The notes under the pieces: model-generated
The model's input: the letters and a program-made list of their open reading frames with translations, nothing else
What the model was told of the DNA's origin: nothing
The model's database searches: none
NCBI RefSeq assembly: GCF_039962255.1
Contig: NZ_JAMPKY010000001.1
Coordinates: 124,001 to 188,000 of the forward strand
DNA from: Leptolyngbya subtilissima AS-A7
Lineage (GTDB): Bacteria > Cyanobacteriota > Cyanobacteriia > Phormidesmidales > Phormidesmidaceae
Length of the DNA stretch: 64,000 nucleotides
Direction: 5' to 3'
Translations under genes and position numbers: made by a program
Part shown: piece by piece, positions 18,038 through 26,323 of the stretch
Numbering within the stretch: the first letter of the stretch is position 1
How the letters are laid out: each line of letters begins with the position of its first letter

Positions 18038-18805
18038 ATGACTGCTGAATTGCAAAACGATCGCCAAACCGGCTTGGTGGTGGGTGCTAGCCAAGGCATT
18101 GGACTAGGCTTTGTGCGGCAACTGCTGGCCGATGGGCGCTTCGAGCGGGTGTATGGCACCTACCGTCGGCCCGATACGGCCCAGGGGCTGTTAGCACTGG
18201 TCGAACAGTCGCCTCAGCTGGTTTGTCTGCCGGTAGATGTTACCGATGAGGCCACGATTGAGGGGGCGATCGCCCACATTCAAACCTTGACCCCGCGGCT
18301 GCACCGGGCGGTGTACTGCGTGGGGGTGCTCCACGACGGCGACTTTCAGCCTGAAAAGAGCCTGCGGCAGCTCACCAGCGAAAACTTGATGCGATCGTTT
18401 CAGACCAATGCCTTTGGGGCGGTGCTGTTGGCCAAGCACCTGATGCCTCTGCTGAAGCACGACCAGCCCAGTATTTTTGCCGCTGTATCGGCCAAGGTAG
18501 GCAGCATTGGCGACAACCGCTTGGGGGGCTGGTATGGGTACCGGGCTTCTAAGGCAGCGCTGAATATGTTCATGAAAACGGCCTCGCTTGAGTACGCCCG
18601 CCGTAGCCCCAATACCACTCTGGCTCTGCTGCACCCCGGCACCACCGACACCCGCCTGTCGGAGCCCTTTCAGCGGGGGGTGCCGCCGGAGAAACTGTTC
18701 TCGGTGGAGCGCACGGTAGCACAGCTCATGGCGGTGATGGATGGCCTCACCCCCGCCGATAGCGGCGAGTTTTTTAGCTGGGATGGCAGTCGCCTGCCGT
18801 GGTAG
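18038..18805 (+). CDS. short-chain dehydrogenase/reductase
   Basis: 255 residues from the ATG at 18038; a TTG at 18017 would add seven. Classical SDR: the nucleotide-binding GASQGIG near residue 16, a catalytic YRASK motif (Tyr and Lys) near residue 165, and HPGTTDTRLS after it. The Cys-Val-Gly replacing the usual NNAG, and the overall similarity, suggest the CsgA-like or sniffer-like SDR group, whose substrates are mostly unknown. NAD or NADP use cannot be settled by eye. It follows the acyltransferase closely, so a lipid-related substrate is possible but is an inference. Confidence 0.9.
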   Translation: MTAELQNDRQTGLVVGASQGIGLGFVRQLLADGRFERVYGTYRRPDTAQGLLALVEQSPQLVCLPVDVTDEATIEGAIAHIQTLTPRLHRAVYCVGVLHDGDFQPEKSLRQLTSENLMRSFQTNAFGAVLLAKHLMPLLKHDQPSIFAAVSAKVGSIGDNRLGGWYGYRASKAALNMFMKTASLEYARRSPNTTLALLHPGTTDTRLSEPFQRGVPPEKLFSVERTVAQLMAVMDGLTPADSGEFFSWDGSRLPW

Positions 18806-18905
18806 AGCCAGGCTGCCACAGATCTCTGGGGTTGTTGCTGGCTGGCTCGGGGGCTATTCTTAGGCCAAGGACCGGCATTTAGGAATAGTTGGGGAAGGAC
18901 GCTCC

Positions 18906-19508
18906 ATGGCTCTAAACCTTATGGATCTGCAATTGTTGGAGAGCATTGGCTTGGGCCTGGGCCTAGGGGTTGCCGCCGGATTTCGCGTAGTGGTGCCCTT
19001 TTGGGTGCTGAGTGCCGCCGCCCTATTTGGCCATCTACAGCTGACTAGCGGCATGACCTGGCTGAGCAGCACTACCGCCTTTGTTAGCCTTTCCATTGCT
19101 CTAGTGGTCGAAATTTTGGCCTACAGCGTGCCCTGGCTCGACAATGTGATCGATACCGTAGCGCTACCGGTGGCGGCAGTGGCGGGCACGCTGCTGATGG
19201 CGATCGCGGCTAACCAGCTTGACCCTTTTGCCCAGTGGAGCGTTGCGATCGTGGCCGGGGGCGGAGCCGCTGCCACGGTGAAAGGGTTGAATGGTCTGAC
19301 CCGGCTAGTCTCCACAGCCACTACGGGCGGCGCCACGAACCTGATCATTGCTGGGGTGGAGCTGGTAGGGGCGATCGTGATCTCGCTGCTAGCTCTGGTG
19401 GCTCCCATCGTCATGTTTGTGCTGGTGTTGGCAGTCTTCATTCTGCTAGTGCGGTTTGCGATCAAGGCCTTTTACCGCTCGAAAAAAGCCGCTCCAGAGG
19501 TTGAATAA
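18906..19508 (+). CDS. DUF4126 membrane protein
   Basis: 200 residues with five or more hydrophobic segments. It matches the DUF4126 pattern: LGLGLGVAAGFRVVVPFWVLSAA at the N-terminus, AYSVPWLDNVIDTVALPVAAVAGTLL in the middle, and a C-terminal membrane hairpin ending in a basic tail (KAFYRSKKA). Function of the family is unknown. It begins 100 bases after the SDR gene on the same strand and could belong to the same transcript. Confidence 0.9.
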   Translation: MALNLMDLQLLESIGLGLGLGVAAGFRVVVPFWVLSAAALFGHLQLTSGMTWLSSTTAFVSLSIALVVEILAYSVPWLDNVIDTVALPVAAVAGTLLMAIAANQLDPFAQWSVAIVAGGGAAATVKGLNGLTRLVSTATTGGATNLIIAGVELVGAIVISLLALVAPIVMFVLVLAVFILLVRFAIKAFYRSKKAAPEVE

Positions 19509-19558
19509 AGGGCATCCAAGTAGGATCGCGTCTGCTGACCAACCCCACGATTATGTAG

Positions 19559-21094
19559 CTAGCGGCTGAGCTTTGCCTCCACATGGAGGGCTAGGGCAGT
19601 CATCTCGGGCAGCGTGGCGGTAAATTGCCCGGCGCGGTTGACCAGCACAACTTTGGCATTGTTGGCACAGGCGGCGCCATCGGCGCTGAGACCCCCCTGC
19701 ACTACATTGCAGTAGCGGCCCTGGGGCAGCTGGGTTTGAAAGGTGTGGGTCAGGGGTTCGGCCTCGCGGTTAATAGCGACAAAGCCCAGGTTGCCTCGGC
19801 CAAAGGCGATTTGGTTGGCCTGGTTGCTCCACCAGTTGGTGACTTCGGCCACGGATTGAGTGGCGTTGCGAAAGCCGACCATGCCAGAAATAGCTGGCCA
19901 GCGGTGCTCACAGACCCATTCATCAGAGCAGTTGGCCTGGCCATTTTGGTAGACGGGGCGGGTGGTGCCGTCGGCCTCGGCGGGTGGTCCCTGCTCCGAG
20001 TCGTCGAAGGCAAAGCTCGACATCACTTGGGGCTTGCCGTAGGGAAAGGCCAGCATAAATACGTTGGCCAGAGCGTAGAGGTCGCCGTTTTTGTAGGTGA
20101 GGTAATCACCGCCGCCACCATGGCCCCGTTGTTTGTCGTGGTTGTCGGTAAAAACTACTGCTTGGCTAGAGGGGGCCAGGCCCCAGCCCTCGCCTAGGGT
20201 TTGCAAGTTAGCTAGGGTCTCACCCTCTAAGCCTAGAAAGGCCTCGCCGATAAAACGGCCATACTTAAAGTCGAGCACGTTGCCGCTGTCGTAGAAGTCC
20301 TGTTTTCGAATGGCCTCGGTGCCGGGGTCGATCACTTCTTGGTAGATGTAGAGATTGGTGTCGGGGTGGCGATCGCGCAGTTGGTCTAAAATTTGCCCTA
20401 GCTCTTCGTTGCGAATGTGTTTGGCGGCATCGATGCGAAAGCCCGCTACGCCCATGTCGACCAGTTCACTCATGTAGTCGACGATGGTGGTCTGCACGGC
20501 GTTGGAGCTAGTGTTGAGGTCGGCTAAACCCACCAGCTCGCACTGGGTGACGTTTTCGGCATCGTCGTAGTTGGTGACGGGCTGGCGGCAGTTGTGAAAG
20601 TCTTCGGAGGCGTAGAGGTCGGGATAGTCGTATTTGCTGAACCGGGTGCCGGCGCTGCCCACTCCGCTTTCAAAGCCGGTCATGTGGTTGATGACGGCAT
20701 CGGCGTAGATGGCGACTCCAGCATCCCGGCAGCGATCGATCATGGCTTGCAGGTCGGCACGGCTGCCGCTGCGGCTTTCGAGCTGATAGCTCACCACCTG
20801 GTAGCGCTGCCACCAGGGATAGCCGTAGTCGGCCAGGACAATGTGCTCGTGGGGTGGCGAAATTTGCACGGCTCGGTAGCCGTTGGGGCCGAGGTAGGTT
20901 TCGCACTCGGTAGCAATGTCGGCCCAAGTCCATTCGAACAGGTGCACCAGGGTAGTGGGGGTGGCTGATGCGGCTGGTGCTTGGGTAAGTGAGACTTCAG
21001 ATGACAGTGCCGGAACTAAAGCACTGGGAGAAAACAGCATCACCAGGCCCAGTAGGCTGCTGGCTGAGACTGCACCCAAGACGATTTTCCACAT
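19559..21094 (-). CDS. secreted alpha-amylase (GH13)
   Basis: 511 residues with an N-terminal signal peptide (IVLGAVSASSLLGLVMLFS). It hydrolyses alpha-1,4-glucans such as starch or glycogen, outside the cytosol. GH13 signatures are complete: DAVINHM (region I), GFRIDAAKH (region II, nucleophile Asp222), YQEV (region III, acid/base Glu253) and FTDNHD (region IV, Asp320). The segments HLFEWTWADIATEC, ISPPHEH and VSYQLESRSG are those of the animal and actinobacterial alpha-amylase branch, unlike the cytosolic cyanobacterial GH13 enzymes. A C-terminal beta domain follows from about residue 420. Convergent with the DUF4126 gene. Confidence 0.95.
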   Translation of the reverse strand: MWKIVLGAVSASSLLGLVMLFSPSALVPALSSEVSLTQAPAASATPTTLVHLFEWTWADIATECETYLGPNGYRAVQISPPHEHIVLADYGYPWWQRYQVVSYQLESRSGSRADLQAMIDRCRDAGVAIYADAVINHMTGFESGVGSAGTRFSKYDYPDLYASEDFHNCRQPVTNYDDAENVTQCELVGLADLNTSSNAVQTTIVDYMSELVDMGVAGFRIDAAKHIRNEELGQILDQLRDRHPDTNLYIYQEVIDPGTEAIRKQDFYDSGNVLDFKYGRFIGEAFLGLEGETLANLQTLGEGWGLAPSSQAVVFTDNHDKQRGHGGGGDYLTYKNGDLYALANVFMLAFPYGKPQVMSSFAFDDSEQGPPAEADGTTRPVYQNGQANCSDEWVCEHRWPAISGMVGFRNATQSVAEVTNWWSNQANQIAFGRGNLGFVAINREAEPLTHTFQTQLPQGRYCNVVQGGLSADGAACANNAKVVLVNRAGQFTATLPEMTALALHVEAKLSR

Positions 21095-21139
21095 AGGGGT
21101 ATTTGGTCTAAAACGTATAAAAAACTACATTTTCAAGCA

Positions 21140-21165
21140 ATAGCGTTGACTATTGTCACCGCTAT
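21140..21165. promoter_or_regulatory. operator-like dyad upstream of the amylase gene
   Basis: ATAGCGTTGAC and its near-perfect complement (10 of 11 positions) are separated by TATT, 46 bases upstream of the amylase ATG. Position and symmetry suit a regulator-binding site controlling the amylase. No regulator gene is adjacent. Confidence 0.4.
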
Positions 21166-21680
21166 CATGCACCTTCAACCCGCAAAAATAACCCTTCCCA
21201 GCTAAGGCCTGAGCCGGGTTGAAGAGAGTTCGGCCAGGGCTGCCATCCAGATAGGTATTAGTCGCGGGAGCGGCGGCAGAGGTTGCCAGGGTTGGCCATG
21301 GTTGCTGATGGCGAAATCGCTAAGAGTCTCGATACCATCGTTGTGATTGGGTGCTGGTTCCCTAGGCGAGCACCACATTTCAAACTCAACACTAATTTGA
21401 TCAATGCTGATGCCCTTCAGCCTGAGCCTTATGGGCTACTGAAACTGGTGGTCTGTCACCTGGAAGAAGCGATCTTTTTCTAGCTGAGCTAAATTCAAAG
21501 TGGAACTAATGCAATTGTTCTATCAGCGGCTGGTGTTCCTTGGGGTGAGCTGTCGTGAGCACCTCTAGGCAGCAAACCTACCGCATGGCCTACAGAGTGG
21601 CCCTGAGCCGAGTGGTTGCTTAGCCTCTTTTCAGAAGCAAGGGTGCGTCCTTCACTATCCATTTAGCCCCCAAATTTCCT
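21166..21680. other. intergenic region, nothing supportable
   Basis: About 515 bases between the amylase promoter area and the small gene at 21681. An open frame of 66 codons at 21283-21483 has no ribosome-binding site and no recognisable pattern, so I leave it out. No hairpin stood out. Confidence 0.4.
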
Positions 21681-21848
21681 ATGTTCCTTCCATTTTGTGC
21701 CCCCCCTTCCGCCGAATCGCGTCGCCAGTACCAGCGCTATAAGTTAGAGATGATGAAATCCTGGCGCGATTCCCTAGAAGCTCGCCTCGCCGCCCTCAAT
21801 GCCGCAATTAGCACCGTGGAGCAGCAGGTTAGCCAGGAAGGCGAATAG
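21681..21848 (+). CDS. small conserved-looking hypothetical protein, 55 aa
   Basis: 55 residues: a short variable N-terminus, then a charged amphipathic helix (YQRYKLEMMKSWRDSLEARL) continuing into AALNAAISTVEQQVSQ, a probable coiled coil. The pattern of a short Tyr/Lys-rich opening and a Leu-heptad helix is what I associate with small conserved cyanobacterial proteins, but I cannot name the family. Alternating codon bias (third positions mostly G or C) supports real coding. The ATG at 21681 is the first in frame. A purine/pyrimidine-biased repeat tract follows the stop immediately. Function unknown. Confidence 0.6.
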   Translation: MFLPFCAPPSAESRRQYQRYKLEMMKSWRDSLEARLAALNAAISTVEQQVSQEGE

Positions 21849-21975
21849 AGCGAGGTGAGGGAGGTGATGCGGGGATGATAGGAACGCTCTTGGACTTCTC
21901 TATCTTCCTCATCCTCCCCACCTTCCTCATCTCCCCTATCTTTCTCACTCCCCCCACTTCTCTCACCTCTCCAAT
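21849..21975. repeat. purine tract followed by long pyrimidine tract
   Basis: A short G/A-rich part (GAGGTGAGGGAGGTGATG, 21850-21870) is followed by about 85 bases of almost pure C/T built from CCTCATC, CCTATCTT and TCTCACC units (21890-21971). The two parts are partly complementary. This resembles the other dispersed repeats in the window. Confidence 0.6.
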
Positions 21976-22113
21976 GAGAGAGATTGACTACAGTTTTCTT
22001 ACGATGGGCTAGGGAAACTACACTTTTTGCCGTCTTAGTCCCCTAGGATATGACCTGAGCGGGTGCAGTTGCGGCTCCGCTAGCTATCTTCGTTTTGGGT
22101 TGCTCCGCTGGTT

Positions 22114-23775
22114 ATGCCTGACTCTCCTTCTATATCCCCGGCCCTGCCCCTGGCGGGTGCTTCACTGCTTCAGCCGATTGGAGTCAAGGCGCTCTATGGC
22201 CTGACTTTGCAGGGCGATCGCCTGCTGGCGGTAGACCCTTTTCGCGGCTACCTGCTGCGCATCGATCCCAAAACCGAACAGGTAGAAGTTCTCAATACCT
22301 CCCAGGCTGAGGCTTTTTATGGAGCGACGGGAATTGCCTGTTGGCAAGATCAGCTGTGGTTTAGCTGCGATCACACCGTCTACACCACCACCCTTGGCGC
22401 CATGCAGCCCGAGCCTTTGCTGACGCTGCCCTACCCCGCCGATGGCGTCGCCGTGTGGGAAAACACCCTCTACGTTAGCTGCAAAAAGGGGGGCTGTATT
22501 TTTGTCTGCGATCGCACCTCGGGCCAGCGCATTACCCAGTTTTCGGCCCCGGGCATTGGGGTAGAAAATCTCTCAGTGTGGGGCGACTATCTGTGGGCCT
22601 GCGACCAGACTGAGCAAACCGTCTACTGCCTTGATCGCGCCACGGGCGAGCTAATAGTCAAAATGCTCACCCCCTTTGATAACCCCACTGGCATCGCGGT
22701 GCCGCCCCACACCACCCCCGACAGCGGCACCGTTTGGGTGGCCTACGCCGACGAAGAGCCCTACGTGCGCGACGACCCCAACGGCGAAGAGCCCTATGTG
22801 CTGACCTTTCGCGATCGCACCCTCATCCATCCTCTCAGCTATCGCTGGTACAAAGAGGCCAACTACTGCCGCACCACCGGCTACCTGGTCGAAATGACCT
22901 ACGTCGAAGAAATCGACACCCTCGAAGACGCCCAGCCCCTAGAGAATGTGGAGTGGCGCATTGCCTTCCCTACCACGACCGATCGCCAGCGGGTTAAGTC
23001 GGTAGAGCCGGTAGGGTTGCCCTTTACGGAGGTGCAGCAGGCGGGCGATCGCATTGCCTGCTTCCGGTTCGACCGCATTGACCCCAACCAGCGCCACCTC
23101 TTTGGCTGGAAGGCCCTAGTCGAGGTCTACGGCATCAAGTACCAGCTCACTCCTCGCCAGGTCGAGTCGGCCCCGCCCCTGCCCCAGGACTATGGCCCCC
23201 GCTACCTAATCGACGATGACGAACTGTCTATGGATAAGCCCGCGATTCAGGCGGCCGCCCGCGAGAGCGTGGGCAGCGAAACCAATCTGCTGCGCCAGGT
23301 GCTCAGCATTCGCAACTACGTCTACGACAAGCTGTCTTATGCGGTGACGCCGGCGATCGAAACCCCTGAGGTCGTGCTCCAGCGGGGGCGCGGCTCCTGC
23401 GGTGAATACGTCGGTCTGCTGCTGGCCCTAATGCGCCTCAATGGCATCGCCTGTCGCACCGTGGGCCGCTACAAGTGCCCTGCCCACGCCGACCAGCCCG
23501 GCATTTACCTAGAGCCCGACTTCAACCACGTGTGGATAGAATTCTACGTGCCTGGTTTTGGCTGGGTGCCCATGGAGTCGAACCCCGACGATGTGCAGGA
23601 AGGCGGCCCCTACCCCACCCGCTTTTTTATGGGCCTGCCCTGGTGGCATGTGGAAATGGGCAAAGAAGTATCCTTTGAAAAGCTGGTGCTGCCGGCGGGT
23701 AGCCCAGACACGCGCCTGGGCGACATCGCGGTTAATCACATGCGATTTAGGATTATGGGCGAACTTGTCCCCTAG
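22114..23775 (+). CDS. transglutaminase-like protein with N-terminal propeller
   Basis: 553 residues, no signal peptide. Residues about 15-210 show repeating short units of the YWxLWFSC / VAVWENTLYVSC type, like an NHL or beta-propeller domain. The C-terminal part is a transglutaminase-like cysteine-hydrolase fold: RGSCGEYVGLLLALMRLNGI with nucleophile Cys429, NHVWIEFYVPGFGWVPME with His472, and Asp492 in NPDD. These folds include peptidases and amide-bond-forming enzymes. The ATG at 22114 lacks a strong ribosome-binding site. Substrate unknown; the propeller may bind a partner protein. Confidence 0.88.
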   Translation: MPDSPSISPALPLAGASLLQPIGVKALYGLTLQGDRLLAVDPFRGYLLRIDPKTEQVEVLNTSQAEAFYGATGIACWQDQLWFSCDHTVYTTTLGAMQPEPLLTLPYPADGVAVWENTLYVSCKKGGCIFVCDRTSGQRITQFSAPGIGVENLSVWGDYLWACDQTEQTVYCLDRATGELIVKMLTPFDNPTGIAVPPHTTPDSGTVWVAYADEEPYVRDDPNGEEPYVLTFRDRTLIHPLSYRWYKEANYCRTTGYLVEMTYVEEIDTLEDAQPLENVEWRIAFPTTTDRQRVKSVEPVGLPFTEVQQAGDRIACFRFDRIDPNQRHLFGWKALVEVYGIKYQLTPRQVESAPPLPQDYGPRYLIDDDELSMDKPAIQAAARESVGSETNLLRQVLSIRNYVYDKLSYAVTPAIETPEVVLQRGRGSCGEYVGLLLALMRLNGIACRTVGRYKCPAHADQPGIYLEPDFNHVWIEFYVPGFGWVPMESNPDDVQEGGPYPTRFFMGLPWWHVEMGKEVSFEKLVLPAGSPDTRLGDIAVNHMRFRIMGELVP

Positions 23776-23881
23776 GGTTTGGCCACCAAGCCACGTATCG
23801 GCGCATCGTGAGTGCCCAAAACCTAATTCTTAGCCCACCTGAAGGCCATGAGTATAAGTGGGCATCCGTTACAACAGATGC

Positions 23882-24562
23882 TTAAGCTGCTGCTAGCAAG
23901 GCGACTAAATCTGCTTTCTTGAGCTTAGAGAGTCCTTTGAAATCGCGCTTTTGGGCCATGGTTTTGAGCTGTTGGGTGCTGAGCGACTCTAGCAGCTGAC
24001 GGTCTGTAATTACCTCTGGCATGGGCTCTGGCGTGAGGTAAAAAACTTGCTCTAGCGTTTTTAGTTTTTTGCCAGCAGTGATGCGGCAGCCGAGTTTGGT
24101 AATGGGTTGCAGGTTCTTCCAATACTGGCGGGGAGCTGCATCTAACCGGGCTACTAAAGAAGCGTGACTGACGCCTTTGAGGGGAGTGCTGGGTTGACTC
24201 ATTAGGTAATCTAGCGCGGCAGAAATCTCCTCGCGGCTGGCGGTGGAAAGGTTGGTTTTTGGCAGGGTTTCTTGGGCCAATGCTTGAGTGATGGCGACGG
24301 TCTCTGGCGCATCATCGGCAATAATACACCAAACTTCTTCGAGCCCGGCCTCGGCGGCGACGGCATAAATAAACGAATTGCCAATCACCTGATACTGATC
24401 AGGCGCAAGTTCTTTGACCACAAGCGGAACCCAGTTGCGCCCCTCAGGCCCGAGCTGGCTAGCTGCAGATTGAATGAGATATTCGTGGGCTTCGGTAGGT
24501 TCGCCAGGTTCAATTTCATCGAAGGGCAGGCACATTAAGTTGCCAATGTCTGAAAGACTCAT
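23882..24562 (-). CDS. ParB-like protein with SAP/Rho-N-like C-terminus
   Basis: 226 residues. Residues about 15-85 fit a ParB/sulfiredoxin-like N-terminal fold (NWVPLVVKEL, QYQVIGNSFIYAVAAEAGL, VWCIIADD), but the usual GERR motif is replaced by GNSF. The C-terminus (residues about 190-226, LKTMAQKRDFKGLSKLKKADLVALL) resembles a SAP or Rho N-terminal domain, which usually binds nucleic acid. Its ATG shares one base with the stop of the upstream ParA fusion (TAATG), so translation is coupled. I infer that it is the DNA-binding partner of that ATPase. It is convergent with the transglutaminase gene. Confidence 0.75.
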   Translation of the reverse strand: MSLSDIGNLMCLPFDEIEPGEPTEAHEYLIQSAASQLGPEGRNWVPLVVKELAPDQYQVIGNSFIYAVAAEAGLEEVWCIIADDAPETVAITQALAQETLPKTNLSTASREEISAALDYLMSQPSTPLKGVSHASLVARLDAAPRQYWKNLQPITKLGCRITAGKKLKTLEQVFYLTPEPMPEVITDRQLLESLSTQQLKTMAQKRDFKGLSKLKKADLVALLAAA

Positions 24563-25905
24563 TAGAGAAAATACTCCTTCACAAGATTTAGGTATTGCTC
24601 CCGCGCCGCTTTAAACGCAAATGCGGCCGGCATATGCATAAAATCAGCTCTTGATATGTAAGCCATGTAGGGAATGCTGATCATTTTGCGGTTCTCATGC
24701 CCTTGACTAGATTTCGGATAGAAATAAGGCTTGAGATCAAAACCATCAAAATTGGCTTTTGCATCTTGAATAATTTTGTCAATGGCTTGATGCATCAGCT
24801 GAATAGCTGGGCCGGTAGGCTTGAAAGTGTTGTTCATGAAGATCGGCAGTGCAATTGGGCCAGACTCACCAATCTGCTGACGTTCCTTTTGGATCTCAGG
24901 AATAAAGCGAGTGATAGCCGTTCCCGCATTTTGCAGGGAATGCAGATTGTCATGTCGTGCTGGAATTAAAACTGCATCGGCAGCGAAAATAGCTTTTTTA
25001 GCAAAAAGCCTCCAGTTTGGAGGAGCATCAATAAGGATGTAGTCATAATCGTTTTGCACTGATTCTAAAGCACGCTTTAAAGCATGTAGTTTAAGTTGTT
25101 GGCTAAGTTTAGCTTCGTCAAGATCGTTAGCCATCCCTTCGTCCGCAAGAATAATGTCAAATGAGGGAGGCCTTTGGACTTTTGGATGCTCTAATTTATG
25201 GGATGTTATAATTTCCCTAATATCTGGATCCCTGCTTTTAAGAATATTCAGCAATTTGCCTTGTAATGGTTGTAGATTAAGAGAGTCGCCTAAATCACTC
25301 TGATTAGGTTCAAAATCTACAATAAGAACCCGCTTTTTTAGAAGAGCTAAAGTGGTAGCTAGATTTAGCGTTGTCGTAGTTTTTCCTACGCCGCCTTTAT
25401 TATTGTAAACCGTAACTATTAACGCTCGTTTTGGTGATTCGATGCGTTGTTTTAGATCTCTAGCAACACGTTGAATATCAGTATTTAATGGTATGCAAGG
25501 TGTTTCGGGGTGAATTACCTTGCCGTGCTTACGGAACAACTGCACATGCAAAGAGTTCACCAGAATGCCCCACTTTACCGATTCGGAGGCTGGATCTAAA
25601 AGATATCCCTTAAGTTGCCTAGCTGCTTCACGGTAATGATTATGATGTTCGTCCCCTAAATTTCTGACTCGTCCTTTGACCTCCATGTAGAGGTATGGGT
25701 GCTTTAGGTTTTGAGAAAAAATGTTGTCGTCACTATTTTTACGAGCAGCGTAGTCAACTCTGGGCTTTCCACCTATAGGAAACTGACTAAACCTTTCTGA
25801 AGCCCCGAAGCCTAAAGCTTCTAGGAACGGCGGGGCAAAAACCTCCATGACTTGGGCTTCAGCAGCATTTGGCAGAAGATTTTGAAAGGCTTGATCTAAA
25901 TTCAT
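24562..25905 (-). CDS. PD-(D/E)XK-like nuclease domain fused to ParA ATPase
   Basis: 447 residues in two parts. Residues 1-155 resemble the type I restriction HsdR N-terminal fold: PRVDYAAR with Asp51, then YLYMEVKGR with Glu75 and Lys77, matching a D-ExK nuclease core. Residues 162-447 are a ParA/MinD-type ATPase with a deviant Walker A (NKGGVGKTTTT, 169-179), VDFEPNQSDLG (Asp197) and Walker B YILIDAPPN (Asp293). ParA ATPases bind DNA and segregate or position cargo; a fused nuclease-like domain is unusual. The gene is A+T-richer than its neighbours and is followed by the coupled ParB-like gene. Whether the nuclease core is active is untested. Confidence 0.85.
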   Translation of the reverse strand: MNLDQAFQNLLPNAAEAQVMEVFAPPFLEALGFGASERFSQFPIGGKPRVDYAARKNSDDNIFSQNLKHPYLYMEVKGRVRNLGDEHHNHYREAARQLKGYLLDPASESVKWGILVNSLHVQLFRKHGKVIHPETPCIPLNTDIQRVARDLKQRIESPKRALIVTVYNNKGGVGKTTTTLNLATTLALLKKRVLIVDFEPNQSDLGDSLNLQPLQGKLLNILKSRDPDIREIITSHKLEHPKVQRPPSFDIILADEGMANDLDEAKLSQQLKLHALKRALESVQNDYDYILIDAPPNWRLFAKKAIFAADAVLIPARHDNLHSLQNAGTAITRFIPEIQKERQQIGESGPIALPIFMNNTFKPTGPAIQLMHQAIDKIIQDAKANFDGFDLKPYFYPKSSQGHENRKMISIPYMAYISRADFMHMPAAFAFKAAREQYLNLVKEYFL

Positions 25906-25930
25906 GGGGGCGATCGCATGGCTTTAACCC

Positions 25931-25971
25931 TTTGTACAAAAAGAAGTCTTGAACACCTGAGCATTCAAGAC
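25931..25971. promoter_or_regulatory. dyads upstream of the ParA-fusion operon
   Basis: The perfect palindrome TTTGTACAAA (25931-25940) is followed by an inverted repeat GTCTTGAA (25946-25953) / TTCAAGAC (25964-25971) with a 10-base spacer. Both lie 26-66 bases upstream of the fusion gene start. They could be an operator or a parS-like site for the ParB-like partner. Confidence 0.4.
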
Positions 25972-26101
25972 AAAGTTGATAAAAGCTTTATGGACCATTT
26001 GTAAGCGCAATGCCTTGTGCAGAGGTGCGATCGCCTTACTAAACTGTGATCAGCACCCCTGCACGATAAAATGGGTCAGTTGAGTTATTCTCTTTAACTT
26101 C

Positions 26102-26323
26102 ATGTCTATTTCTAAAGACGAGGCCAAGCAGCTACTAGAGCGCATGATTTTTGATGCCACCGACCCCCAAGACTGGGTGCAAGATGTGTGGGGTCTCAGC
26201 CCACTGATGGGCGACAGTGCTGCCAAGCTGCTAGAGGCTTTCTATATCCTCATCGACTGTTGCCCCGACGAGCAGCTTGACAACTTAGTCAAAGGACTTT
26301 ATCGAGACCAACTAGAGTTTTAG
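26102..26323 (+). CDS. small hypothetical protein, 73 aa
   Basis: 73 residues, acidic and mostly helical (EAKQLLERMIFDATDPQDWVQDV, LEAFYILIDCCPDEQLDNLVKGLY), no membrane segment. I do not recognise the family. The coding frame runs from a clean ATG with a promoter-like A+T-rich leader. It stands divergent from the ParA-fusion operon and its last 35 bases overlap the end of the convergent glycosyltransferase gene, which suggests antisense interference between the two transcripts. Confidence 0.6.
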   Translation: MSISKDEAKQLLERMIFDATDPQDWVQDVWGLSPLMGDSAAKLLEAFYILIDCCPDEQLDNLVKGLYRDQLEF

